Assembly (NCBI RefSeq): GCF_013385825.1 | Contig: NZ_JACAPG010000027.1 | Location: 79,857 to 143,856, forward strand | Direction of reading: 5' to 3' | Origin: Pseudomonas reactans | GTDB taxonomy: Bacteria > Pseudomonadota > Gammaproteobacteria > Pseudomonadales > Pseudomonadaceae | DNA length: 64,000 bases | In this document: positions 8,354-18,048 of the stretch, piece after piece | How the letters are laid out: every line of letters begins with the position of its first letter | How positions within the stretch are numbered: position 1 is the stretch's first letter | The notes under the pieces: model-generated | What the model saw: the letters and a program-made list of their open reading frames with translations, nothing else | Databases searched by the model: none | What the model was told of the DNA's origin: nothing | Translations under genes and position numbers: made by a program

Positions 8354-8730
8354 GCCTGACTCCCTGCAATGGCTACCAACATCACGCCTAAGGTAATCAC
8401 CAGCGTGCCCAGCCAGCGGCGGCGGCTGACGGTTTCGCCCAGCACCACCTTGCCCGCCAGCACCACGCCGCAATAGGCCAGCGCGGCAGCCGGAAACAGC
8501 AGGCTCAACGGCGCACGGGACAAGGCTTCGAGCCACACGAAGAACTCAATGGCATAGGCGCCGATCCCGGCCCACAACAACGGCGCATTGAATACCTGGC
8601 CCCAGAACGCATTCAGGCGAAAACCGCCGTCCAGTTCAGGCAACCGGTCCAGGCCGATCTTGAAACACAACTGGCCGATCACATCGAGCACGATGGAAAA
8701 CGCTACCAGCAACACCACGGTCAACGTCAC
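8350..8730 (-). CDS. Small SMR/EamA-type membrane protein, first of a pair
   Basis: A 126-residue, four-helix protein of the SMR/EamA group. It contains VLDVIGQLCFKIGL in the first helix, equivalent to TESAGQLFTKVAG in its downstream partner, and LSLLFPAAALAYCGVV matching LSLAFPLSSLVFVVVL. Paired SMR proteins usually work as heterodimeric exporters of cationic or polar compounds. It overlaps the arginase-like gene by 4 bp and the second SMR gene by 4 bp, so all three are translationally coupled. The cargo is likely linked to the enzyme's substrate or product; that is inference. Confidence 0.8.
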   Translation of the reverse strand: MTLTVVLLVAFSIVLDVIGQLCFKIGLDRLPELDGGFRLNAFWGQVFNAPLLWAGIGAYAIEFFVWLEALSRAPLSLLFPAAALAYCGVVLAGKVVLGETVSRRRWLGTLVITLGVMLVAIAGSQA

Positions 8731-9647
8731 GGGAACAGCTCCTCAAACAGGTCGATCAGGGCTTCATTGGTGGCGGCGTTACGCTGCAGATCTTCGGCGC
8801 TCCAGCGCTCGGGCGGCGGCTGGTCGGATTTAGCTTCCCAACGCTTGAGCGCGTTGCTGAAGGCTGGCGTGGCGAACTCGCCGCACACGTCGATGCCGAT
8901 GATGCGTTTGCGCGCTGCCAAGGCCCGCAGGGCTTGCAGCAGATGGGTCAGACGCATGCCGCCCTGGTCCCAGTTGGTGGCCGCGTCTTCGCTGGCGAGC
9001 ACGTCTTTGTCGATGGTGATCCAGATCGCTTCGGTGGGCAGGCTGGTGATCATCTGATCGAGGAATTGCGCCCAATCCAGCTCGGCCAGGTTGCGCCAGT
9101 ACAGGTGGTTTTCCTGCTGCTGGTGACCGGCGCCATCCCCTACCCGGCCCCAGACTTTCGACGGCGGATGCTGCCAGGGAAACAACTGCAAGTGCCCGCG
9201 CTTGAGGGCACCGAGGTTACCGCCGCGCAGTTGCGGGTTGTGCAGGTCGTCGCTGCACGGGCCGAGGGTGACGATGCGCTTGATCGCCGGCATTTTCAGC
9301 GCACGGTTGACCCACGAACCACAGTGGCGCTTGGGCGCAAAGCGTACCCAGTCGGGGTGGTTGTCGAAGTGGATCAGGCTGATGGGTTCTTTCAGATCGG
9401 CGAGAAAAGCCGGCGTGAGGTGATGATAGTCGCCGGAGCCGACAAACAGGATTTCCGGCCGCGCATCGGTGGGCCGGGGCCGTTGGGCCAGGCGTTCGGC
9501 GAAGCGTTTCCAGGTTTTTTCGGTGGACCACAGGCGTAGCTTGGGGCCCAGGTCCAGCAGGTCGATACGCGTAGCACGGCCGCTGGCCAGACGCCGGGCA
9601 ATCGGTGCCTGGCCGGTGAGGCTGTGGTCGAGGTCAAGAATGTTCAA
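8727..9647 (-). CDS. Arginase/ureohydrolase-fold enzyme
   Basis: A 306-residue protein with the metal-binding motifs of the arginase-agmatinase family: SGDYHHLTP near residue 71 (matching GGDHS), HFDNHPDW near residue 93 (matching DAHxD), and TIDKD near residue 204 (matching SxDxD). All the Asp and His ligands of the two-metal site appear kept, so hydrolytic activity on a guanidino or related group is plausible. Sequence between motifs differs a lot from classic arginases, so the substrate is open. It heads an operon with two SMR-type membrane proteins. Confidence 0.75.
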   Translation of the reverse strand: MNILDLDHSLTGQAPIARRLASGRATRIDLLDLGPKLRLWSTEKTWKRFAERLAQRPRPTDARPEILFVGSGDYHHLTPAFLADLKEPISLIHFDNHPDWVRFAPKRHCGSWVNRALKMPAIKRIVTLGPCSDDLHNPQLRGGNLGALKRGHLQLFPWQHPPSKVWGRVGDGAGHQQQENHLYWRNLAELDWAQFLDQMITSLPTEAIWITIDKDVLASEDAATNWDQGGMRLTHLLQALRALAARKRIIGIDVCGEFATPAFSNALKRWEAKSDQPPPERWSAEDLQRNAATNEALIDLFEELFP

Positions 9648-9725
9648 GGCAGTGTCCCCTAAGGCTTTAAGGGGTCAATGCAAGGGACGGGCCAGCAGGT
9701 CTTTCGAGATCAATAGAGATCAAAA

Positions 9726-9797
9726 TGTAGGAGCTGGCTTGCCAGCGATGGCGGTCTATCTGTTGCCACCGCTATCGCCGGCAAGCCGGCTCCTACA
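9726..9797. repeat. REP doublet (REPIN)
   Basis: Two inverted copies of a REP-like unit, TGTAGGAGCTGGCTTGCCAG at the left and its near reverse complement ending in GGCTCCTACA at the right, separated by a short loop. It sits between the arginase-like gene and the end of the DsbA-family gene. Such hairpins are abundant in fluorescent pseudomonads and are mobilised by RAYT transposases encoded elsewhere. Confidence 0.85.
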
Positions 9798-9821
9798 GGG
9801 GGCGGTGTCCAGAGGGCGGTG

Positions 9822-10475
9822 TCAGGATTTGGCGTCGTTGATGATCTGGCGGATCGCCCCCACAAAGGCTTCAGCCGGCTGGCCGCCGCTGACGGCGTAC
9901 TGATCGTTGAACACGATGGTCGGCACCGAGGTCACGCCACGGGAGATCCACAGTTGTTCTTGCTCGCGCACTTCAACGGCGTATTCATCGGAGGCGAGAA
10001 TCTCGGCCGCACGCTTAATATCCAGGCCGACGCTTTCGGCGATGATCGCCAGGGTGGCGTGGTCGGACGGGTCCTGGCCATCGGTGAAATACGTCTTGAA
10101 CAGCGCTTCCTTGAGGTTGTACTGCAAGCCTTCCATCCCGGCCCAATGCAACAGGCGATGCGCGTCGAAGGTGTTGTAGATGCGGCTCTGGCCGTCGGTG
10201 CGAAAGGCAAAGCCCAACCCGGCGCCCATGTCGCGGATACGTTCGCGGTTGGCCTGGGATTGCTCGGCGGTGGAGCCGTATTTTTCGGTGATGTGTTCGA
10301 CGATATTCTGCCCTTCAGCGGGCATGTTTGGGTTCAGCTCGAACGGCTGGAAATGGATCTCGGCTTGCACTTCGGCGCCAAGCTGGTCGAGGGCTTCGGT
10401 CAGGCCACGCAGGCCGATGATGCACCAGGGGCAGGACACGTCGCTGACGAAATCGATTTTCAGGGGAGTACTCAT
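9822..10475 (-). CDS. DsbA-family (FrnE-like) thiol oxidoreductase
   Basis: A 217-residue protein of the thioredoxin-fold DsbA/FrnE/2-hydroxychromene-2-carboxylate isomerase group. It starts with the first strand KIDFVSDVSCPWC, so the CxxC active site is CPWC at about residues 14-17, and has the cis-Pro loop in GVTSVPTIVFNDQYAVSG near residue 185. There is no signal peptide, so it is a cytoplasmic relative of DsbA. The start chosen is the ATG at 10475; the frame extends upstream without a good ribosome site. The gene stands alone between an REP element and an esterase gene. Confidence 0.85.
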   Translation of the reverse strand: MSTPLKIDFVSDVSCPWCIIGLRGLTEALDQLGAEVQAEIHFQPFELNPNMPAEGQNIVEHITEKYGSTAEQSQANRERIRDMGAGLGFAFRTDGQSRIYNTFDAHRLLHWAGMEGLQYNLKEALFKTYFTDGQDPSDHATLAIIAESVGLDIKRAAEILASDEYAVEVREQEQLWISRGVTSVPTIVFNDQYAVSGGQPAEAFVGAIRQIINDAKS

Positions 10476-10530
10476 GACAGGCAACCTCGCAGGCGCAAAT
10501 GGGCCACAAAGGTTGCACGATACACCAATG

Positions 10531-11550
10531 TCACAACACCTTCGAAGGCTCGCCCAGGTCAATCTGCGCCCAGTGCGCCGCGTCTTCACGATGGGCTTGC
10601 AGGTACGGCAGCACCGCCGTCAACAGCGGCGCCTTGAACGCTTCCTGGAAACGATGGGCCATGCCAGGGATCAGTTTCAACTGGCTGCCCTGGATATGCG
10701 CCGCCAGGTGCACGCCGTGCATCACCGGCAACAGCGGGTCGGCGGTGCCGTGCACCACCAGGGTCGGTACGCGCAGTTGGTTGAGCAACGGTACGCGGCT
10801 CGGCTCGGCAAGGATCGCCATGATCTGCCGCTTCACGCCGTCCGGGTTGAAGGCGCGGTCGTAGGACAGCGCCGCCTGGTGCAACAGTGCCTGGCGATCA
10901 TCCGTCACGTTCGGGCTGCCCAGGGCCGCCAGCAGATCGGCCTGCTGCTCCAGCGCCACTTCACGGTTCGGTGCGCTGCGCCGCGACAACAGTTGCACCA
11001 ACGCCGCATTCGGCGCAGGCAAGCCTTCGGCGCCGGAGCTGGTCATGATCAGCGTAAGGCTCTCGACCCGCTGCGGCGCCATGGCCGCCAGGTGCTGGGC
11101 GATCATGCCGCCCATGCTCGCACCCAGCACGTGGAATTGCTGGATCTGCAGGGCGTCCATCAAGCCGATGGCGTCGTCAGCCATGTCAGTCAGCGTGTAG
11201 GGCGCCGCCACCGGCAGCCCAAGCTTGTAGCGCAGCACTTCAAAAGTCAGGTTGGCATTAGCCGGCGCCTGGCGCCAAGTGGACAGGCCGACATCACGAT
11301 TGTCGTAACGGATCACCCGGAAACCCTGTTGGCACAGGGCAACCACTACTTCATCCGGCCAATGGATCAACTGCCCGCCCAGGCCCATCACCAGCAGCAA
11401 CGCAGGATCAGACGCACGACCGATGCTCTGGTAGGCGATGCTCACCTGAGCCAGGTCGACCGTTTGGGTCGGGACATTGACGTCACATCGAGAAGCCGCA
11501 AAAGACGGCAGGCCGAACAATAGAGCGGCCAGTAAAAGCAACACGCGCAT
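10531..11550 (-). CDS. Exported alpha/beta hydrolase
   Basis: A 339-residue alpha/beta hydrolase with an N-terminal signal peptide (hydrophobic LLLLAALLFGLPSFAA) and thus a probable periplasmic or secreted location. Motifs: LLLVMGLGGQ as oxyanion region, LGASMGG nucleophile elbow near residue 146, HGTADPLLPV with the acid, and IPGMAHRF with the His. Family members include esterases, epoxide hydrolases and acyl-homoserine-lactone-like hydrolases; the substrate is unknown. It appears to be a single-gene unit. Confidence 0.82.
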   Translation of the reverse strand: MRVLLLLAALLFGLPSFAASRCDVNVPTQTVDLAQVSIAYQSIGRASDPALLLVMGLGGQLIHWPDEVVVALCQQGFRVIRYDNRDVGLSTWRQAPANANLTFEVLRYKLGLPVAAPYTLTDMADDAIGLMDALQIQQFHVLGASMGGMIAQHLAAMAPQRVESLTLIMTSSGAEGLPAPNAALVQLLSRRSAPNREVALEQQADLLAALGSPNVTDDRQALLHQAALSYDRAFNPDGVKRQIMAILAEPSRVPLLNQLRVPTLVVHGTADPLLPVMHGVHLAAHIQGSQLKLIPGMAHRFQEAFKAPLLTAVLPYLQAHREDAAHWAQIDLGEPSKVL

Positions 11551-11760
11551 GAAAAAACACCGAAACGCAGAACCCCAGTAGAGCGCGAGTCTGATGAAAT
11601 TTGTTCAAGCGCGCTGCCATAGTTGCGTGACAGTTTGATGAATGCCGCTCAACGGTCAGCTCTCTAACTATCTATCCCTCGGCATCGTCTCCGACATTGG
11701 CAGGCAGTCCGTGGCATTGGCTCATATCCGCCCCTTGTGGTGGCCCAATAGCCGTAGAGC

Positions 11761-11792
11761 ATGAAAAGCCGCAGCGCCCTGCGGCTTTTCAT
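11761..11792. terminator. Intrinsic terminator after the toxin-like gene
   Basis: A 14-bp perfect stem (ATGAAAAGCCGCAG paired with its complement) around a four-base loop, with T-runs on both sides. It lies 14 bases beyond the stop codon of the 1652-residue protein gene. Confidence 0.8.
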
Positions 11793-11805
11793 CAAGGCGT
11801 AGGAA

Positions 11806-14800
11806 TCACAGTTTCAGGAACAGCTTTTCATCCAGAGGCGGGCCGATACGGGCCCTGACGATCTGTTCAACGACACGGTTGTTACCCGCCTCGGCAATCA
11901 GGTCTTTTTGAGTCTTGGCGCGCTGGGAAGGTATTTTCAAGTGCGCGGCGGTATAGAGGTTGCGGGGTGAGCCTTTTACCGGGTAATGAAAGTGGGCGTA
12001 CCAAAGGACATCGCCTTTGCCTTTGTCACGTACCGCGTACTCGGTGAAGACATCGCCACTTTTGGTCGCTGTATCCCGCCGTTCCAGGTTGATATCGACG
12101 AAGCCATGCTTCCACAGGTAATCGATATTTTCCGGTTTGGGCGGGAGCACCTTGTAGCCGTCGGCGCAATGCTGGCGAGCTTTCTTCAGCAGATCGTCGG
12201 CCTGCGCACGCCATTGCTTGACCAGCTGTTCGGTTTCGGGCCTTGCGCTGTGGCTGTTTTCGGCTTGCAAGGCCGTGGCTTGCAGCCGGTCGGCTTGAGC
12301 TTCCAGCATGTCGTTCCAGTCCAGCGGGTTGATGCCTTCCCTGCGCTGCGGATCGTTGAGTTTCTTTTTCTGAAAGGCTATCGAGCGTTCAATCCCGGCA
12401 CTGTCTTCGAGCAGTTTCTGGGCTTCGGTTTTGAGCGTCGCAAGGGACTTGGGCGACGGTGCAGGCCTTGGGGGTTCAGCGGGCACGATCTTTACCCACT
12501 CGCCGTCACTGGAGTGTTCGCTGTAACTGGCGACAGGCTTGCCGGTTTGTAGATCAATCACATCAATGATGGTGGTTTTTGAGCCTGACTCTTGAGGGCG
12601 AGTGGTGCCAATCAGGGTTTCCTTGTCACGGGTCCTGAACGTTCGCTGGCCCGCAGGCTTTTGTTGTTGGTCGATGCGTGCAACCGCCGCAGGCACCAGC
12701 GATTGTTCCTCTCGAATCACTTCGGCCAGATCCGCTTGGGCATCACCGATAGCTTCATTGAGGCGCTCGACAAAAAGTTGTTGGTATTGAGCCCGCATCA
12801 AGCCGGGATTGGCTTCCTGCAGCGACAGGCTATCGCTGAGTACCTGCTGGTACTTGCTGATAACGGTTTCCAGCGTCGCCTTACGCTCACTCAAGGTGTA
12901 GCCGGTGTACTGCCGTTGGTCCATATGGGCCCGGTAGATCGGGATCAGATTGGTTTCCTTGAATCGCCTCAGGTGAAACAGCTCAGCCGGGTCAACCGTT
13001 CTGACATTACGGTCCTGGCTCAATTCTTTCAGGTTCGACAGCGTGGACAGTTTCATGCGCAGGGCGGTATTGGCGGGTGGTTGCTTGTCTTGAAGTTTGA
13101 GAAAGAGCGCAGCCTTGGTCTTGCCAAACGAAGAGTCGTTCGTCCATTGCTCAAGGGTGGTAGCAGAGACAAGGGCGGCTTCTTTCACGTTTTCCAGGTC
13201 CTGATAGACTTTCGCGAAATTGTCGATCACCTCGGCGTAGGCACTGACCGAACCTGTCCTCGCCTCACGGACCACTTCTGCCATGGGCCTTCCACTCGAG
13301 ACGAATTGGTTACTGTCCTCAACCAGGCTTGTGTAGAACGTTTCGATTTGGCGGTAGTTGTAAAGTATTTCGCCATAGAGTGTGGAGCGTTTTTGCTTGT
13401 ATTCGGAAAGGTCGTCCAGTGCACCCATTTTTTTGGGCTGGAGGATGTCAATGGCATCTTGGAGGGCCGCACTATTGCGTTGAGTTCGTTGCTTGAGTTC
13501 TTCGAACTCACGATCGACTTTTTCCCTGAGGTTTTTCGTGGCTTCCAACTGCTTCATGTAGGGATCGATAAAGCGCTGTTGCTGTTCTCCCGTAGTGGAC
13601 AGGCCCCAAAGCGTACGCAGCTTTTTACGGGCGCTGTGGTAGTCGCTGATGGTCGCCACCAGCTCATCGCGCGCCGTCTCCCGCGCTCCGTTCAGCGGCG
13701 CCGCGTCCTGCAGGCATTGATCGAAGCGAGCCTTTCGCTCTTGCCTGGCTTGCAGGTTCTGTTTGACCGTTTCGGCAACTCCGCCTTTTTTCGGCATACC
13801 TCCTCGCAACCGAGGGCTGTTATCGAAATGCCATTGACCCTGCCCATCGCTTCTCACCGGCGGGCCGGTACGCGCCTTGTTGTGCTCATCGATGATGAAT
13901 ACACCGTCAACGTCGTTGGCCGCCCTGAACCAGCGATGGTCGATCTTGGCATACAGGCGATCCTGGCTCAGGTACAAGCCCTTTTTTGGCCCATCGGCAA
14001 TCGCTACACCGACGTCTTCGGGAGCGGGAACTACAAACGAATCTAGATGTGCTCGCTGGCGCTCGGTCAATCGACGGGGCGTTGAAAACGCAAAATCCAG
14101 CTCGGTCTTGTTATCGCCAATAACGCCAACAGTCGGCTCCACAGGGCTTTGGCTGATGGTCGCGCGATGGGTGATCGGCTCCTGGCTCGGCGCACGGCGT
14201 CCAGGGCCACCCGCCAAAGGAACCTCCTTGAGCTTGTCGAGCGTCACGGGGGACCCAGTCACGTCAACCGGTACAGAATGGGTCAACAACATGCCCATGT
14301 TGAGCAACAAGTCCACCACTACCGCCGCCGAGTCTCCCCGGTTAGTGGGGTCAGACAGCTTCCTGATGTCGTCCTCGCTACTCGCCAACTGTAGCAGCCA
14401 CCCGGCCATCGCCCCCGGCCCGCGCATCACTGGTAGCAGTGTATTGAACAGCAACCCACCCAGCTCCTTATAGGAAGCCCAGCGGCTTTGTGCATCCGAT
14501 ACGGATTGCCCCTGGGCCAGGTGGATCAGGCTGTGGGTGTTGCTCTGGAATAAGTGCTGCATCAGGCGACCTTGCTCCAGATCCTGGCGCAAGGTGCTGG
14601 CCGCACCATAGCCATCCACGGCCAGTGCGGTCGGTGCCGGAGTGGGAGGCGCGTCGAACTCGTTGAACATACCGTAGCGGGCAATGTTCGGGGTCTTGAA
14701 TCCACCGTTACCGTACACCGCGCGGGTTCTGTCGTCGGGCAACCAGGCTAGAACACTTTGCTGCAAGGGGCCGGGTTGTTGTATCGCCTCCAGCAACGCC

Positions 14801-16764
14801 TGGCGCGTCGCAAATTCCTGCAACGCGGGCGATAACATCGGCCGGTAGAGAACATGCGGGCCAGTAGCGGAGTCCGCAGGCTCAATCACAAACATGTTCT
14901 CGACGACATCCGGTGTCGCGCCGGGCTTGCGTAAAAAAGCCAGTGGGCGAACAACGATGTCTTGTTCATCGACTTGCTTGGCTCCCCCACCCGGCGTGAA
15001 CACGGCCTCGACATATGAGTAGCCGCGCGCGGTGATCCCCGCTTCGCCCTTGAGCTTGAGTTCCAGGGCCTGCATCGTCAGTTGCAGGGGCACTTGCTCG
15101 GCAAACAAGGCACTGCGCTGGCGTGATTCCGCGCTGTCGCCGAGCAACCGTTGTTGCAGCAGTTCAGGATAGTGCTTGCCGATATCAACTTGGGTGATGA
15201 TGTCTTTGAGGCGCTGGGGCGTTGTCGGATCGGTGATCAGTTGACCGAGGTGGCGCACTTCCATTTCGCCCTTGGGCAGCCCGGCCAGATTGCGCAAGGC
15301 CATGTCCGTGAAGCTCATGGTCACTCGCTCAATGTAGCCACCGCCCAAAGTGCCTACGGGCACCTTGAAGGTGACTTCCAGGTGCTGCGCGAGAAACCCG
15401 GTGTTCTGCAGTCGGGCCTGGAGTTGTTGCTGGGTATAGGCGCGAATATCGGGAATATCCGCAAGAAAGTTACGGCCCTGATTACGTTGTACATCGCTGG
15501 CCAGCTCCAGCGCATGGCGATGGTAGGCAAAACGATCGGCTTCACTGGCATTGCGCAGCCACGCCGGCAGTTTTTCCTGCAGCCGCGCCACCTTCCCGGA
15601 GTCCGGCGCATAGGCGTCGACCAGCCAAGGGCTGGGATCGCTGATCAACGCGAACCGCTGCTCCAGGTCGCTTGGACTGCTGGTTGGCGGGAGTTCGGTG
15701 GCTGCCACCGCTTGCAGCTGATTATTCAGAATGACGGCCGCCTGTGCATCGAAGACATTCGCGTCCGGCTCATGACGCTTCCAGGTCAGACTGTCGAACA
15801 CAAAATCCTTTTCCAGACGTTCTCCCCATGCCTTGCCAAACGCTTCCAGCGATTCGTAAGGGGTGACCTGCCCGTTGGGACGTGCATGCAACACCTGGGT
15901 GCTGCCGCCAATCTGGCGGGTGATCAACAGATCGGGGCTGAGCTGAGTGGCCGTGTCGCCACCGTAGCGGACGCTGGAATCCAGGACAAAGACCCTGGCC
16001 GCGTCATCCCCCTTGGCACTCAAGCGTTCCGAGCGGTCGGGATAGGAAACGACCTGGTCAAGCGTGGCGCGTTGCGCATCGGTGAGGCCGGGTTGTTTGA
16101 GTGACGCACTCCTGAGGCTGTCACTGAGCATGCCGCTCAACCACAACCAACGACTGTCCGCAGCGGGACCCGTTGCGCCTGGGGCGCTTTGCCCCCAATA
16201 GTCCGTCAACGCCTGCGCAAAAGCGTTCTTCAGCGCCGGTCGCAAGCTACGAATCGCCAGCTCGATGGCCGACATGTCTAAATCATCCCTGCGGTTCCCT
16301 GAAGAGGCAGGAACCCTGAGGGTTGCACCTGTGCGTTGATTGATCAGTTTCTGGGGTAACCCGTATTTGTCGGTGAAGTCCAGTTCACCACCTTGCGCCA
16401 CTTGCTTTAACGCCATATCCAGCAACGGCGTCAGCCGGTACTGCACCGGTTTATCCGAAATCGGTTCCGCCACAGAGGTTTGTGCCAGGTTGAGTTCCAG
16501 ATCGGGGTACAGGCTTTTGATGGCATCACCCAACATTTTGCTGACCACCGAGTGCACGGTGGGCCGTGTCGCGAACTGGCTGTTTACGGCACGGGCTGCA
16601 AGGTGGGTCGGCCCAGAAGGGGGTGACGACACAAGGCCAGCCTGCACATCGACGGCGGGCGCGCGCGTTGCGCTCAGGAGGGAGGTGACATCGTGCAGCG
16701 GGGTCGCAGGCCATGCCGGAGGTTGGTGAGGTACGAACAGGCTTGATGAGTTTCTGTAGATCAT
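11806..16764 (-). CDS. Giant dermonecrotic-toxin-like protein (1652 residues)
   Basis: A very large protein without a classical signal peptide, related to the pseudomonad family annotated as dermonecrotic toxin domain proteins (DUF6543). The N-terminal region (about 50-700) has the family's repeated motifs, including a VYGNGGF segment near residue 685. A hydrophobic stretch at about 767-793 (LGGLLFNTLLPVMRG...) could insert in membranes. Residues about 950-1500 are charged and coiled-coil-like. The last 80 residues carry YAHFHY near 1588 followed by YTAAHLK. All these landmarks recur in the 2260-residue protein at 29209-35991. AAGGA precedes the chosen ATG; an upstream start 39 bases earlier is less likely. 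It probably acts on other cells, but target, secretion route and immunity gene are not visible. Confidence 0.75.
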   Translation of the reverse strand: MIYRNSSSLFVPHQPPAWPATPLHDVTSLLSATRAPAVDVQAGLVSSPPSGPTHLAARAVNSQFATRPTVHSVVSKMLGDAIKSLYPDLELNLAQTSVAEPISDKPVQYRLTPLLDMALKQVAQGGELDFTDKYGLPQKLINQRTGATLRVPASSGNRRDDLDMSAIELAIRSLRPALKNAFAQALTDYWGQSAPGATGPAADSRWLWLSGMLSDSLRSASLKQPGLTDAQRATLDQVVSYPDRSERLSAKGDDAARVFVLDSSVRYGGDTATQLSPDLLITRQIGGSTQVLHARPNGQVTPYESLEAFGKAWGERLEKDFVFDSLTWKRHEPDANVFDAQAAVILNNQLQAVAATELPPTSSPSDLEQRFALISDPSPWLVDAYAPDSGKVARLQEKLPAWLRNASEADRFAYHRHALELASDVQRNQGRNFLADIPDIRAYTQQQLQARLQNTGFLAQHLEVTFKVPVGTLGGGYIERVTMSFTDMALRNLAGLPKGEMEVRHLGQLITDPTTPQRLKDIITQVDIGKHYPELLQQRLLGDSAESRQRSALFAEQVPLQLTMQALELKLKGEAGITARGYSYVEAVFTPGGGAKQVDEQDIVVRPLAFLRKPGATPDVVENMFVIEPADSATGPHVLYRPMLSPALQEFATRQALLEAIQQPGPLQQSVLAWLPDDRTRAVYGNGGFKTPNIARYGMFNEFDAPPTPAPTALAVDGYGAASTLRQDLEQGRLMQHLFQSNTHSLIHLAQGQSVSDAQSRWASYKELGGLLFNTLLPVMRGPGAMAGWLLQLASSEDDIRKLSDPTNRGDSAAVVVDLLLNMGMLLTHSVPVDVTGSPVTLDKLKEVPLAGGPGRRAPSQEPITHRATISQSPVEPTVGVIGDNKTELDFAFSTPRRLTERQRAHLDSFVVPAPEDVGVAIADGPKKGLYLSQDRLYAKIDHRWFRAANDVDGVFIIDEHNKARTGPPVRSDGQGQWHFDNSPRLRGGMPKKGGVAETVKQNLQARQERKARFDQCLQDAAPLNGARETARDELVATISDYHSARKKLRTLWGLSTTGEQQQRFIDPYMKQLEATKNLREKVDREFEELKQRTQRNSAALQDAIDILQPKKMGALDDLSEYKQKRSTLYGEILYNYRQIETFYTSLVEDSNQFVSSGRPMAEVVREARTGSVSAYAEVIDNFAKVYQDLENVKEAALVSATTLEQWTNDSSFGKTKAALFLKLQDKQPPANTALRMKLSTLSNLKELSQDRNVRTVDPAELFHLRRFKETNLIPIYRAHMDQRQYTGYTLSERKATLETVISKYQQVLSDSLSLQEANPGLMRAQYQQLFVERLNEAIGDAQADLAEVIREEQSLVPAAVARIDQQQKPAGQRTFRTRDKETLIGTTRPQESGSKTTIIDVIDLQTGKPVASYSEHSSDGEWVKIVPAEPPRPAPSPKSLATLKTEAQKLLEDSAGIERSIAFQKKKLNDPQRREGINPLDWNDMLEAQADRLQATALQAENSHSARPETEQLVKQWRAQADDLLKKARQHCADGYKVLPPKPENIDYLWKHGFVDINLERRDTATKSGDVFTEYAVRDKGKGDVLWYAHFHYPVKGSPRNLYTAAHLKIPSQRAKTQKDLIAEAGNNRVVEQIVRARIGPPLDEKLFLKL

Positions 16765-17029
16765 GAAGGCGCATCCTTGGCGTAAAAAACGGGCTAATCC
16801 CAACGCCGCGTCGAGACGAGGCTCGCAGAAAAATACCGAACGCCCCCCAGGATGAAACAGGAAATGCGTAATTGGCTATTTCCAACAACGCGTACGCCGC
16901 TAGCCCCGTGGATGAGCGTCTTTTTCGCGATGTATGGCGGGATATGAACGCCTGGGTCGACAGCCCAAGCAACATGAGACAAACTCAACGCACTCGAAAT
17001 AATCATCAATATTCCTCATGGAGGCTACG

Positions 17030-17947
17030 GTGCTGGAAATCCGCCACCTGAAAACCCTGCACGCCTTGCGCGAGGCCGATAGCCTGGTCGAAGCCGCCGA
17101 ACGCCTGCACTTGACGCAGTCTGCCCTGTCCCATCAGTTCAAAGAGCTGGAAGAGCGCCTGGGCATGCCGTTGTTCGTGCGCAAGACCAAGCCGCTGCGG
17201 TTCACCAGTGCCGGCCTGCGCCTGTTGCAACTGGCCGACGCCACCCTGCCGCTGCTGCGCGGCGCCGAGCGTGACATTGCGCGGTTGGCCGGCGGCACTG
17301 CCGGGCGTCTGCACATGGCGATCGAATGCCATAGCTGCTTCCAGTGGCTGATGCCGACCATCGACCAGTTCCGCGATGCCTGGCCGGAAGTCGAGCTGGA
17401 CCTGGCCTCCGGCTTCGCCTTCGCCCCGCTTCCAGCCCTGGCCCGTGGCGACCTGGACCTGGTGGTGACCTCCGACCCGCTGGAACTGCCGGGCATCACC
17501 TATGTGCCGCTGTTCACCTACGAAGCCATGCTCGCGGTCGCCAACCAGCACGCGCTGGCGAACAAGGCGTACATCGTGCCGGAAGACTTGCTGACCGAAA
17601 CCCTGATCACCTACCCGGTGGAGCGCGACCGCCTGGATATTTTCACGCGTTTCCTCGAACCCGCCGATGTGGAACCGGCTCAGGTGCGCACGTCCGAGCT
17701 GTCAGTGATGATGATGCAACTGGTGGCCAGCGGCCGTGGCGTGTGCGGCATGCCCCATTGGGCACTGCACGAGTACAGCTCGCGTGGCTACGTGAAGGCC
17801 AAGCGCCTGGGTGAGAAAGGTTTGTTTGCCACGCTGTATGCGGGGATTCGTGCGGACATGCTGGATGCGCCGTACATGCGCGACTTCCTGCTGACGGCCA
17901 AGGACACGTCGTTTTCCACCCTGGATGGGGTCAGCGCAGTGCGCTAG
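17030..17947 (+). CDS. metR: MetR, LysR-type activator of methionine synthesis
   Basis: A 305-residue LysR-family regulator with the N-terminal winged helix (EIRHLKTLHALREADSLVEAA, recognition part LTQSALSHQFKELEERLG) and a substrate-binding-like effector domain. The match to MetR is clear at LEIRHLKTL, IECHSCFQWLMP and GRGVCGMP; MetR responds to homocysteine and activates met genes. A start at 17018 (ATG) is possible, but GGAGG at 17020-17024 lies five bases before the GTG at 17030, which also gives the usual MetR N-terminus, so GTG is chosen. No met target gene lies next to it. Confidence 0.9.
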   Translation: MLEIRHLKTLHALREADSLVEAAERLHLTQSALSHQFKELEERLGMPLFVRKTKPLRFTSAGLRLLQLADATLPLLRGAERDIARLAGGTAGRLHMAIECHSCFQWLMPTIDQFRDAWPEVELDLASGFAFAPLPALARGDLDLVVTSDPLELPGITYVPLFTYEAMLAVANQHALANKAYIVPEDLLTETLITYPVERDRLDIFTRFLEPADVEPAQVRTSELSVMMMQLVASGRGVCGMPHWALHEYSSRGYVKAKRLGEKGLFATLYAGIRADMLDAPYMRDFLLTAKDTSFSTLDGVSAVR

Positions 17948-17948
17948 C

Positions 17949-18048
17949 TGTAGGAGCGAGCTTGCTCGCGAAAAACGTCAACGATAACGCGCCCATTCTG
18001 ATTCAACTCGGTGTTCTTGAATGCTTCGCGAGCAAGCTCGCTCCTACA
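17949..18048. repeat. REP doublet (REPIN)
   Basis: Inverted REP units TGTAGGAGCGAGCTTGCTCG and its complement, separated by about 55 bases, lie between metR and the convergent acetyltransferase gene. The TAG of the right REP unit on the minus strand is the stop codon of the acetyltransferase gene, so the repeat reaches into the coding sequence. Confidence 0.85.
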
